From positions 1 to 53,109 of the forward strand of contig JAJXVH010000015.1 of assembly GCA_021782205.1 (NCBI GenBank): 53,109 bases of DNA, read 5' to 3'. The notes beneath the pieces were generated by a model. It ran no database searches, had not been told where the DNA came from, and saw only the letters and a list, made by a program, of their open reading frames with translations. The number at the start of each line of letters is the position of its first letter. The first letter of the stretch is position 1. Positions 31,637-42,587 of this stretch are shown in pieces. Position numbers and translations under genes: made by a program. The DNA is from a bacterium. GTDB taxonomy: Bacteria > Elusimicrobiota > Elusimicrobia > UBA1565 > UBA9628.

Positions 31637-32445
31637 ACGTCACGTTCCAGAGCGGCGCGGCGCTCCCAGGAGCCGGGGTGGGTGCGGAAATAGCCGGAGA
31701 CGGCTTCGGCGGCCACGACGCCGGGGTCGCGCTTGGTGTCGGCGTCGGATTTGAGGCCCAGCGCGTCGAAAACGCGCAGGCCGGCGCGGGGGTCGCGGTG
31801 GAGGGAACGCAGCAGGCGCACCGCGTAGGCGTCGGCCTCCAGCTCTTGCGTGGAACTGAAATGAATCGCGGCAAAAAAGCGGCCAAGCGACAGCGCTCCG
31901 CCTAAAATATCCCGCAGAGGATCGCCGCCGCCGGGACGCAGGCGAAAGGCGTCGGCGCAATGACCCAGTTCGACATGTCCAATCTCATGGGCCAGCACGA
32001 ACAGCACCGCGTCATCATCGCCTCCCAGTTTGACGAGCAGAGGGTCCAGCGCGTAGACAAAGCCTCCCGGCAGGGCGAACGCATTCACTTCAGGGCTTTC
32101 TCGCGCGCGGAACACGTAGCGCCCGCGGAAACGGACGACCAACGGCGACGTCTCCGCCCGTTGCCCCAATCGCCGCCAGCGCTCCGCGCGCGCTGTCGCC
32201 GTCGAACCGCTCACGACGGGCAGTTCCGCGCGAAATTCGGCGTCCAGGCTTTCGCCCACGCGCCGCTCCTCGTCCGCGGACAGCGGAAACGCGACGGCCG
32301 CGGCGCGGTCGACCGCTTTTTCCTGTTCGGCCAGACCGCGCGACAAAGGCAGGAGGCTCTCCCGGCTGGGCCCCGCCCGCCGCGACAACAGCAGCGCCGC
32401 GCCCAGCGCGGCGCTAACCAGGATCCACGGCAGGCTTTTTTTCAT
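31621..32445 (-). CDS. M48-family metalloprotease, exported or membrane-anchored
   Basis: 274 residues from the ATG at 32445. An N-terminal hydrophobic segment (SLPWILVSAALGAALLL) serves as signal or anchor. The zinc site is HEIGH in VLAHEIGHVELGHC, with the third ligand in STQELEADAYAVRLL. Such M48 proteases act in the periplasm on misfolded outer-membrane or lipoprotein substrates (BepA/LoiP type). The chain ends in RDVRVSP, where VSP and the stop come from the inverted repeat at 31571-31636. The native C-terminus may therefore have been replaced, though the catalytic core is intact. The start overlaps the DUF2339 gene by 32 bases. Confidence 0.85.
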   Translation of the reverse strand: MKKSLPWILVSAALGAALLLSRRAGPSRESLLPLSRGLAEQEKAVDRAAAVAFPLSADEERRVGESLDAEFRAELPVVSGSTATARAERWRRLGQRAETSPLVVRFRGRYVFRARESPEVNAFALPGGFVYALDPLLVKLGGDDDAVLFVLAHEIGHVELGHCADAFRLRPGGGDPLRDILGGALSLGRFFAAIHFSSTQELEADAYAVRLLRSLHRDPRAGLRVFDALGLKSDADTKRDPGVVAAEAVSGYFRTHPGSWERRAALERDVRVSP

Positions 32446-34900
32446 CGGAAGCGGGAACGGCGGCGCGCGCGCCGGCGCGCGCATACAGGCTCGACGCGAG
32501 CAGCAGGACCACGCCGAGGCTGACGAAGCTAGCGACGCGGTAGGGCAGGGCCAAGCCGGCCGTGTCCAACACCAGCGCCTTGACCACGCAGAGCGTCAAC
32601 AAAACGAGCGCCGGGTAGCGCAGCTCCGCCCAATCAAGCGCCAGGCCCGCGGTCAGCGCCGCCAGGCCCAGGCCGGTCCAGGCCAAGGTCAGACCGGTCT
32701 GGTCCAACTCCTTGGCCAGAAAGCAGGCGCCCAGCACGACCGCCAAAGCACCCAGCGCGCGCCCGGAGCGCTCATCCATAGCCGTCGGCTCGCCCCAACG
32801 TCGGCTCTTGAGCAGCCCCAGCCCCGCAAGCAGGGCCGCGCACGCCGCCCAATACAGCGCCGCGCTCCACGCCCCCAGCGGCGACAACAGGGGCTTCGGC
32901 GCCAGCAGATAGGTCGCCACGGCCTCCACCGCCGCCGCCCCGGCCAGCACCGCGCCCTGGCGGCGGAAGTCCTCGTTTCCTCGCGCGCGCCCAAGCCAGA
33001 GCAGGCCCAGACAGCCGGCGGCCCAGACCGGCAGGCGCAGGCGCGCGTCGAATTCCTGATAGACGGCAAAAGACACCGCCCCCGCCGCCAGCCATGATAA
33101 AGCGCGCCTCGATTGCGCGCGCGTCCAGCGCGTCCAACGCCCCGCCAAGGCCTCGCTCACCGGGCCGTCGAAATAGAGATAGTACGAGGACGCCGCCACC
33201 ACCCCCGTCGTCCAAAGCCGCGGTGCCAGCCCCGCCACGCTCACACCCGAACCATAATCGACGAAAAAAGAATACGCGCACATCCCGCTTTCCAGCATGG
33301 ACGCCTGCAGCCAAAGATCCGCGCGGTCGAAACGCGCGGCCGCCTGCTCCGCGACGATGGCCAGCGCCGCCAGCACGCACAACAGCGGCCCCGCGTCGAG
33401 CAGGCTCCACAATCCTAGCAGAAGGGCCAGAGAGCCCACGTGCACCCACAGCGAGGTCGCAGGCTTCTCCCATTCCTCCGGCGACTCCAGCCAAAGACGG
33501 TACACGCGCGAGAACAGATAGGCCACCACGGCGAACAGCACCATCGCCAGCCCCGCCGCGCGGCGCTCGGCCGCGCCCTGGGCCGCAGCAAAGAAGAACA
33601 GCGCGAACGTCATCAGCGCCGCACCCAGCCCCGCCGCGCGCCACACCGCCTGTTCCATCAGCAGGCCGACCCAGACCCAAGTACAAGACAGCGTGATCCA
33701 GCCCATCAGCCGCCACATCGGATCGGGCAGCCCCATCATGGCCGCGGCCAGCAACGCCAGCGCCAGCGCGCCCTCAAGCCCCGCCGCCGGCGAACGCCGC
33801 GACAGCAGGCGCGCGTGCATCAGTGAGGCAACCGCCAGCAGCAGCGCCAGCGGCGCCGCGCGCGCCAGCTGCCAGCCGCCGAAATAGCCGCGCACCAACG
33901 CGCTGGCCGTCAGGGCGAACAGCCCCGCGTTCAAGCACAACGCCGCCTCCCCCCAGGAGAATTTCTCCGTCGACGGGAAAAGATTGCGCCTCGCCTTGGG
34001 CAGCAGCGGCAACGCCGCGACCAGCAGGAAAGGTCCGGCCAACCAGCCCAGCGGCAGAGCCAATCCCGACGCCGCGCGCGTGGCCGCGCCCACGGACGGC
34101 GTGGTCGCGACCGTGTTTAAATAGACCGGAACATAGTTCAGGTAGTAGCCGCACAAGGACGCCGCCAACACGTCAGCCTCTCCGGTCTCCGCCGCGACGG
34201 CCACCGAGGCGGCGAACAGGATCATGAAAAAATCGAAGTCGGCCACGTCTCGACCGCACAGGAACATCAACGCATAGGTCAGGCCCACCGCGTAGAGGCG
34301 CAACGGCCGCGAGCGGCGCGACACCGCGTGCGCCGTCAGCCCCGCCGCCGCGGCCAGTAAAAGGCCCATCTCCACGGTGGCGGAGCCGATGATCTTCGTC
34401 GCCTCGAAGTGATAGGCCGCGTACACCGTCACATACAGCACGGTCCACCCGCCGCCGATCAACGTCCCGGCCAGACGGTCGTACGGAGGCCGCGTCGCCG
34501 CGCGCGCGCCCAGCGCCACCAGCGCCGCCCCCGCCCCGGCAGCGATCGCGACACGAACGGCGGGCCCTGCATAGGCCGCGGTCCAAATCAGAAAAAAGAT
34601 CACGCCGAGCGCGAGCACCACCATGCCCGCGTATTGCGTCAGCGTTTCGCCGACGAACTTCTCGTTGAACGCCCAAGAGCGGCGAATGGGCGCCGACTTC
34701 GCGGATATCTGGGGCGTAAAGACGACCTTCGCCGCCGGTCCCACCGGAAGACGAGCGGCCGGCGGCACGTCAGGCGCGGGGACGGGAACTGAACCCGAAC
34801 CGCGCCCCTTGAGTCGCTCCACTTCGGCGCGCAAGCCATACGTCTCGCGCTCCAACGCCAGCAGGCGTCTCTCCAACTCTTCGTTCGAAGGGGCGCTCAT
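32414..34900 (-). CDS. DUF2339 multi-helix membrane protein
   Basis: 828 residues. The first 35 are a coiled coil (NEELERRLLALERETYGLRAEVERLK), followed by a Pro-rich linker. More than twenty hydrophobic helices run from about 85 to the end, beginning at FVGETLTQYAGMVVLALGVIFFL. Length, coiled start and helix count match DUF2339, large membrane proteins of unknown biochemical role often near envelope genes. A strong promoter at 34909-34937 predicts a leaderless transcript starting two bases before the ATG. It overlaps the M48 protease gene, so the two are expressed together. Confidence 0.85.
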   Translation of the reverse strand: MSAPSNEELERRLLALERETYGLRAEVERLKGRGSGSVPVPAPDVPPAARLPVGPAAKVVFTPQISAKSAPIRRSWAFNEKFVGETLTQYAGMVVLALGVIFFLIWTAAYAGPAVRVAIAAGAGAALVALGARAATRPPYDRLAGTLIGGGWTVLYVTVYAAYHFEATKIIGSATVEMGLLLAAAAGLTAHAVSRRSRPLRLYAVGLTYALMFLCGRDVADFDFFMILFAASVAVAAETGEADVLAASLCGYYLNYVPVYLNTVATTPSVGAATRAASGLALPLGWLAGPFLLVAALPLLPKARRNLFPSTEKFSWGEAALCLNAGLFALTASALVRGYFGGWQLARAAPLALLLAVASLMHARLLSRRSPAAGLEGALALALLAAAMMGLPDPMWRLMGWITLSCTWVWVGLLMEQAVWRAAGLGAALMTFALFFFAAAQGAAERRAAGLAMVLFAVVAYLFSRVYRLWLESPEEWEKPATSLWVHVGSLALLLGLWSLLDAGPLLCVLAALAIVAEQAAARFDRADLWLQASMLESGMCAYSFFVDYGSGVSVAGLAPRLWTTGVVAASSYYLYFDGPVSEALAGRWTRWTRAQSRRALSWLAAGAVSFAVYQEFDARLRLPVWAAGCLGLLWLGRARGNEDFRRQGAVLAGAAAVEAVATYLLAPKPLLSPLGAWSAALYWAACAALLAGLGLLKSRRWGEPTAMDERSGRALGALAVVLGACFLAKELDQTGLTLAWTGLGLAALTAGLALDWAELRYPALVLLTLCVVKALVLDTAGLALPYRVASFVSLGVVLLLASSLYARAGARAAVPASDEKKPAVDPG

Positions 34901-34908
34901 CGCCCGCC

Positions 34909-34937
34909 AGTATAGGGCGGCCGCGTAAAACGGTCAA
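34909..34937 (-). promoter_or_regulatory. Sigma-70-type promoter for the DUF2339 gene, leaderless
   Basis: Minus strand: TTGACC at 34937-34932, a 17-base spacer and TATACT at 34914-34909. Eight bases separate it from the ATG at 34900, and no ribosome site fits between. Confidence 0.72.
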
Positions 34938-34964
34938 GGCCTCGGCACCTCGGCGACGGCGCGC

Positions 34965-35579
34965 CTACTTCGTCGCCAAGAATCCCAATATGCCGCCGAA
35001 CACGGCTCCGGCAATGCCGCCGATGGCCGTGCCGACGATCGGGAACATGCTGCCCCAGGCCATGCCCAGCATGGCGCCGGCACCGGCCGCGGTCATCGTC
35101 ATGCCCAGGCGGGAGCCTTTGTCGTCTCCGCCAAAACCCGCGAAAAGTCCCGCGCCGATCACCGCGCCCAGTATGCCGCCGACCACCGGCCCGGCGATCG
35201 GGACGGCGCTACCCAACCCCACGCCAAGCAAAGCTCCGGCGGCCGCGCCGATGGCCAAAGGCTTCCAGTTGTCCTTGATGACTCCGGTGATCGCGTCGAC
35301 TTTATGCATCAGCGGAGAGGGCGACGGAGGCGCGGCAGCGTCGCGGCTGAGATGGGTGGACGAGCCATCTACCGTCAAGACTCCAGGGCCGAGTTGGCCG
35401 CCGGGTCCGCCGGGGACCGCGGAATTTCCGACGGACGCGTTCTGCGTTGCGGTGTTGTCGAACATCGCGCCCGCGGAAACTTGAGCGTCCTCCAAATTCT
35501 GCGCCTGAACGCCGGGCGTCGCGGCGCCGATCAGCGCCAGCGCCGCGCCGCAACAGACCGTCGCTTTCAAACTCTTCAT
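34965..35579 (-). CDS. Exported glycine-zipper protein with duplicated zipper
   Basis: 204 residues from the ATG at 35579, behind GGAG. Signal peptide MKSLKATVCCGAALALIGAA to about residue 25, then a low-complexity Asn/Gly/Pro section. Two similar glycine-zipper units follow (AIGAAAGALLGVGLGSAVPI and TAAGAGAMLGMAWGSMFPIV), each ending in PI(A/V)G...GGI.GAV.G. Glycine zippers pack helices in membranes and occur in outer-membrane lipoproteins and pore-forming proteins. Function here is unknown. The internal duplication suggests it arose by repeat of one zipper unit of about 50 residues. Confidence 0.8.
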   Translation of the reverse strand: MKSLKATVCCGAALALIGAATPGVQAQNLEDAQVSAGAMFDNTATQNASVGNSAVPGGPGGQLGPGVLTVDGSSTHLSRDAAAPPSPSPLMHKVDAITGVIKDNWKPLAIGAAAGALLGVGLGSAVPIAGPVVGGILGAVIGAGLFAGFGGDDKGSRLGMTMTAAGAGAMLGMAWGSMFPIVGTAIGGIAGAVFGGILGFLATK

Positions 35580-35613
35580 CGCGATGACTCCTGGAACACC
35601 ATTATGAAAGTAT

Positions 35614-35709
35614 GCCCCCCGCTGGCGTTCTCCGCCAGGTCCTGGGGACCCAGGCAAGCTTGCCTTTTGTGCCCAGGACGTCCGGGACGGCCCCCTGGCG
35701 CTCTCCGCG
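35614..35709. repeat. Nested intergenic repeat: direct repeats around a palindrome
   Basis: CTGGCGTTCTCCGC (35622-35635) recurs with one change as CTGGCGCTCTCCGC near 35696-35709. Between them lie the inverted pair GTCCTGGG (35640-35647) and CCCAGGAC (35673-35680), and a perfect 14-bp palindrome with core CAAGCTTG at 35653-35666. This can fold into a long stem in the gap between two divergent genes. It may be a small mobile repeat. Confidence 0.5.
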
Positions 35710-35718
35710 GGCCCCTGT

Positions 35719-35724
35719 TATATT
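35719..35724 (+). promoter_or_regulatory. -10 hexamer TATATT for the kinase-like gene, leaderless geometry
   Basis: TATATT ends six bases before the ATG at 35731. No ribosome site, and the -35 region is poor because it falls in the repeat. Confidence 0.45.
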
Positions 35725-35730
35725 CCAGGC

Positions 35731-37629
35731 ATGAGGACGTCCGTGGGAATTTTTTTCCTTATTATGGCGCCGTGTTCACCGGCCTGGCCCGGGTCGGTCG
35801 ATCTCTCCGTCCCGGACGCCGCGCCTTCGGCCTCCGCCGTCGCGCCCGCCGCGGCGCCGGCCGCGGTTTCGCTTTCGCTCTCCGCGCCGACGGTCGCGCC
35901 CTCCGCCGCTCTCCTGGCGCCCGCCTTGCCTTCCGCGGCCGCCGCCGTCTCCGCCGCGGCCGCGGCGCAGGAAGCGACGATCGAGCCTGCGGCGCCTGCC
36001 GCCGCGTCGGCCCCGGCCGCGCGTCCAGCAACAGGAGGGTCCGTCGTTTCCGCCACCGCCGCGACCGACCCCGGCCGCGCCCTGTTCGACGCCCAGGAGA
36101 CGACCCCGTCAGGCCTCTGGCAAAAAACACGCGCGCTGTTTTTTCGCCGCGCGGAAGGCGGCGCTCCGCGCCCGGGCACGACCGTGCGCGTCGGCGGCGA
36201 GCGCTTCGTGCTGGAGCGTTCTTTAGGAAGGCGCGGGGACGCCGAAATTTGGACGACGCGGACCGGGGATTTCACCGCGGCGCTCCGTGCGGCCTCGCCC
36301 GCCGCCGCGCGCCAGGCCGCGCTTTTTCAGGCGTTGAACGCCGCCGTGCCGCCTCTGGAAACGGCCGCGCAGATCACCCCGGACGGCGCCGTCCTGGTTC
36401 GCGCGGGCGGGCGCGATGAGAGCGCCGCGGAGGCCCTGTCCTTGGGTTTTCGCAACTCCCAGAAACAGGGCTGGGCCGAGCTGGCCGCCAAGCTCCTGCG
36501 CGGCGGCGCGACGGCGGACTTGAGCCCGGACAACCTCGCCTTCAACCGCTGGCGCTCGCGCTGGGATCTGCTGTCGCTGGATGGGCTTTCCTTGGGGAAG
36601 CCCGGCGACGTCCTGTCCCAAATGCTGACGCCGGCCGCGCGCGCCGCCGGCGTCGACGACGGGCGATTCCTGGCCGAGGTGCGCGGACGCCTGGGCCCCG
36701 ACTCCGCGGACTGGGCGCGTGTCTCGGCCGCCTTGTCCGAGCCGCGCTTCTCGTCGGCGCACGCGGCGTTGGACGCCTACGACCGCGCCCTGCCGTCGCC
36801 TCCGCGCGTGCTCTACGGCCCCGACCCCGCGCCCGCGGAGTTTCCCGACCGCGCGGTCTCGCCCGCGGAGATCGCGCGCGTCCTGGGTTACAATCCTTTG
36901 ACGGTCAAAGCCCCGCGGCGGCTGCTCCACACCGACGATCCCGGCAAGCTCAACACCCAGGTCTTCTCCGTCGCGCCGCCGGGCCGGACGCCGGTCGTCG
37001 TCAAGATCGCCTCGTGGGACATCGTGCGCCGGGAACTGGCCCTGCGCCGCGTCGTGCGCCGGTTCTTCGGACGCTATTTCGAGACACCCTCGGCCTTCGG
37101 CGTCAAGCGCGGCGGCGAGTCCTATCTGGTGATGGAACTGCAACCGGGCGAGCGCACGTACGCCCGCGCGCCGACGACGCCGGAGCAGCGCGCGGCGCTG
37201 GCCGTGCTGGCGCGCGGCTTGGGGCTTGGCGACATGAACCAAGGCAACGTCCTGTTCGCGGACGGCCGCCGCCCGGCGCTGATCGACTTCGAGCAGTCCC
37301 TGCACTTGATCTCCCCCGTCGCCTCGCGCATCCCCGACGAAGGCATCGCACTGGAGATGCCGTGGCTGACGCGCGAGGCTCCCAACCACATGGAGGATCT
37401 CGCGCCCGCCGTCCATGAGTGGCGCCGCGTCCTGGCCGAGCCCGCGACGCGCTCGGCGCTGAACGCGGACTTTCAAGCGGCCGGATTTTCCCCGGAGGAA
37501 GCCTCCGCCTTGCTCGCCGTCGTCGAACGCAACGCGTCCCGGCTCGACTGGACGCTACAAAACGACGTAGACTTCGTGAACCAATTCGTCCGGACCCCGT
37601 CCCCAAGCACCCCAAGGAGCGCACCATGA
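35731..37629 (+). CDS. Exported protein with two kinase-like lobes
   Basis: 632 residues. Signal peptide (SVGIFFLIMAPCSPAWPG), then about 85 residues of Ala/Pro/Ser low complexity. Residues about 145-310 look like a degenerate kinase: FVLERSLGRRGDAEIWTTRTG as an altered Gly loop, then DLSPDNLAF (D263, N268) and LLSLDGLSLG. Residues about 405-560 are a better kinase-like fold: VVVKIA (K425), YLVMELQPGE, GDMNQGNVLF (D501, N506) and ALIDFEQ (D519). This pattern resembles aminoglycoside/Fam20-type small-molecule or protein kinases. An ATP-dependent kinase outside the cytoplasm would be surprising, so it may be a binding pseudokinase. The stop overlaps the prc start as ATGA. Confidence 0.65.
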   Translation: MRTSVGIFFLIMAPCSPAWPGSVDLSVPDAAPSASAVAPAAAPAAVSLSLSAPTVAPSAALLAPALPSAAAAVSAAAAAQEATIEPAAPAAASAPAARPATGGSVVSATAATDPGRALFDAQETTPSGLWQKTRALFFRRAEGGAPRPGTTVRVGGERFVLERSLGRRGDAEIWTTRTGDFTAALRAASPAAARQAALFQALNAAVPPLETAAQITPDGAVLVRAGGRDESAAEALSLGFRNSQKQGWAELAAKLLRGGATADLSPDNLAFNRWRSRWDLLSLDGLSLGKPGDVLSQMLTPAARAAGVDDGRFLAEVRGRLGPDSADWARVSAALSEPRFSSAHAALDAYDRALPSPPRVLYGPDPAPAEFPDRAVSPAEIARVLGYNPLTVKAPRRLLHTDDPGKLNTQVFSVAPPGRTPVVVKIASWDIVRRELALRRVVRRFFGRYFETPSAFGVKRGGESYLVMELQPGERTYARAPTTPEQRAALAVLARGLGLGDMNQGNVLFADGRRPALIDFEQSLHLISPVASRIPDEGIALEMPWLTREAPNHMEDLAPAVHEWRRVLAEPATRSALNADFQAAGFSPEEASALLAVVERNASRLDWTLQNDVDFVNQFVRTPSPSTPRSAP

Positions 37630-39998
37630 GATCTTTTCTGCGACGTTTCGCCGCCGCCGCCCTGGCCGCCGCCGTCGCCGCCGGACCCGCGACGGCCGAG
37701 GTGGAGCGCTACCACGGCGGCTCGGTGGTCTCGGAACTGGTCACGCGCCTGCTGGAGCAGACGCACTACGCCCACCACCCCATCGACGAGGCCACGTCCC
37801 AGCAGTTCCTCAAGATGTACCTGGATTCCTTCGACTACAACCACATGATCCTGGAGAAATCCGACGTCGACGAGCTCACCGCGAAATACGGCTCGACCTT
37901 GGGCGGCCTGGCCAAAAACGGCGACGTGGAAGCCGCCTACGAGATCTACAACCTGGTGCTCAAGCGCCTGGAGGAGCGCGTGGCCCTGGTCAAGCGCCTG
38001 ACCTCACGGGATTTCGACTTCACCAAGAACGAGAGCGTCGTGCTGGACCGCCACGACGCGCCCTGGCCCGCGACGCACGCCGACCTGGAAAACCTCTGGC
38101 GCCTGCGCATCAAGCACGAGGTCCTGCTGGAGCGTCTGGCGCGCATGAAGGCCGCCGAGGCGAAGGCCGCGGCCTCCGCCGCGAAAGCGCCCGCCGCCGG
38201 CGTCACGGTCGTCAGCACCGCGGCGGTCGCCGCGCCAGCCGCACCGGCCGTGACGGCCATCAGCAGCGCGGCGATCGCCGCCCCCGCGGTCGCGGCCGCC
38301 CCCGCCGTCAGCAGCGCGGCCGCCGCCGCTCCGGAAAAAGAACTCTCCATCAAGGAGACCATCGACACGCGCTACGAACGCCTCCTGCGCAGCTACAAGG
38401 AGTACGACGGCTCCGACATTCTGCAGGACTACCTGTCCGCGCTGGCGCACGTCTACGACCCGCACTCGGACTATCTGGCCGCCGCGCAGAAGGAGAACTT
38501 CGACATCAGCATGAAGCTCTCTTTGGTGGGCATCGGCGCGGTGCTGCGCTCCGAGGACGGCTACGCAAAGATCGTGTCCCTGGTTCCCGGCGGCCCCGCG
38601 GACACCAGCAAGAAGATCAAGCCCAACGACCGGCTGGAGGCGGTCGCCCAGGGCGACGGCCCGTTCGTGGAGGTGGTGGGCATGAAGCTCGACCGCGTGG
38701 TCGCGCTGATCCGCGGCGAGAAGGGCACGGTCGTGCGCCTGCGCATCTTGCCGGCCAACGCGCTGGACCCCGCGGCGCGCGCGACGGTCAGCCTGGTGCG
38801 CGACGAGATCAAGCTCACCGACCAGGAAGCCAAGGCGCGCCTCTACACCGTGCCGGTCAAGGGCTCGCGCCCGGCCAAGATCGGCGTGCTGGACCTGCCC
38901 TCTTTCTACGCGGACATGCGCGGCGGCGACGACGCCAAGAGCCTGACGCGCGACACCGCGCGCCTGCTGGCCGAACTGCGCCGCCGCGGCGCCGACGCGA
39001 TCGTCGTCGACCTGCGCGCCAACGGCGGCGGCGCGCTGTCGGAAGCGGTCTCTCTGAGCGGCCTTTTCATCAAGGAAGGCCCGGTCGTGCAGGTCAAGGA
39101 CGCGCGCGGCACCATCCGCGTGCTGCGCGCCAGCGAGGACGCCGCGGCCTATCCCGGCCCTCTCGTCGTGCTGACCTCGCGCGGCTCGGCTTCGGCCGCG
39201 GAGATCTTCACCGCCGCCATGCAGGACTACGGCCGCGGCGTGATCGTCGGCGACAAGTCCACGTTCGGCAAGGGCACGGTCCAGTCCGTGCTGGAGCTGT
39301 CCGACTACCTGCCGCCCGCCTACCAGTCCATCAAGCCCGGCGCGCTGAAGCTCACCGTGCAGAAGTTCTACCGGGTCTCCGGCGGCTCCACGCAGAATCG
39401 CGGCGTGATTCCCGACATCCACCTGCCCTCGGGCGGCGACGTCTCGGACATGACCGAGTCCGCCCAACCGCATGCGCTGCCCTACGACGAGATCGAACCC
39501 GCCGACTACGCGCGCTCCGGCGCCGTCGACGGGCGCGTGCCCGTGCTGGACAAGGACTCGGCGCGGCGCGTGGCCGCCTCCCAGGAGTTCCGCTGGATCA
39601 AGGAAGACCTGGAGCGCTGGGAGAAGCGCCAGAAGGACAAATCCCTGTCGCTCAACGAAAAAACCCGCATCGCGCAGGCCAAGACCGACGAGGAGCGCGA
39701 GGACGCGCGCAAGAAGGAGCGCGCGGACGCCAAGGTCAAGCCCTTGGCCTTCGAGGAGATCACGCTCGCCTCGCTTGACGGACATAAGCCCGCCGTCGCC
39801 GCCTCCACCGCGACGGCGTCCGTCGCCGCGGCCTCCGCCGCGGACCCGGCCGACGACGAGGACGGCCCCGCCCGCGCCCCGGACGCGCCCGACGCGGTGC
39901 TGGAGGAGACCCTGCGCATCGCCTCCGACCTGGCGGCCCTGCGCGCGAGCGTCCCGTCCACCGCGTCGCGCGGGTCTGGAAGTTCCGTTGCGCAATAA
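37626..39998 (+). CDS. prc: Tail-specific protease, S41 family with PDZ domain
   Basis: 790 residues from the ATG behind AAGGAG. Signal peptide RSFLRRFAAAALAAAVAAGPATA. The tail-specific N-terminal domain (YHGGSVVSELVTRLLEQTHY, DSFDYNHMIL) is interrupted at about 175-245 by an Ala/Val/Pro-rich insert. The PDZ domain is near 300-380 (VGIGAVLRSEDGYAKIVSLVPGG). The S41 core has VVDLRANGGGALSEAV, the catalytic Ser in RGSASAAEIF and the general-base Lys in STFGKGTVQ. Prc trims and degrades periplasmic proteins marked by nonpolar C-termini. A long charged and Ala-rich tail follows. It overlaps the kinase-like gene by four bases. Confidence 0.92.
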   Translation: MRSFLRRFAAAALAAAVAAGPATAEVERYHGGSVVSELVTRLLEQTHYAHHPIDEATSQQFLKMYLDSFDYNHMILEKSDVDELTAKYGSTLGGLAKNGDVEAAYEIYNLVLKRLEERVALVKRLTSRDFDFTKNESVVLDRHDAPWPATHADLENLWRLRIKHEVLLERLARMKAAEAKAAASAAKAPAAGVTVVSTAAVAAPAAPAVTAISSAAIAAPAVAAAPAVSSAAAAAPEKELSIKETIDTRYERLLRSYKEYDGSDILQDYLSALAHVYDPHSDYLAAAQKENFDISMKLSLVGIGAVLRSEDGYAKIVSLVPGGPADTSKKIKPNDRLEAVAQGDGPFVEVVGMKLDRVVALIRGEKGTVVRLRILPANALDPAARATVSLVRDEIKLTDQEAKARLYTVPVKGSRPAKIGVLDLPSFYADMRGGDDAKSLTRDTARLLAELRRRGADAIVVDLRANGGGALSEAVSLSGLFIKEGPVVQVKDARGTIRVLRASEDAAAYPGPLVVLTSRGSASAAEIFTAAMQDYGRGVIVGDKSTFGKGTVQSVLELSDYLPPAYQSIKPGALKLTVQKFYRVSGGSTQNRGVIPDIHLPSGGDVSDMTESAQPHALPYDEIEPADYARSGAVDGRVPVLDKDSARRVAASQEFRWIKEDLERWEKRQKDKSLSLNEKTRIAQAKTDEEREDARKKERADAKVKPLAFEEITLASLDGHKPAVAASTATASVAAASAADPADDEDGPARAPDAPDAVLEETLRIASDLAALRASVPSTASRGSGSSVAQ

Positions 39999-40040
39999 AT
40001 AGGATCAAGGCCGCGCGCGGCGCGGAACGGAGGTCCCCTC

Positions 40041-42583
<2,543 letters not shown>

Positions 42584-42587
<4 letters not shown>

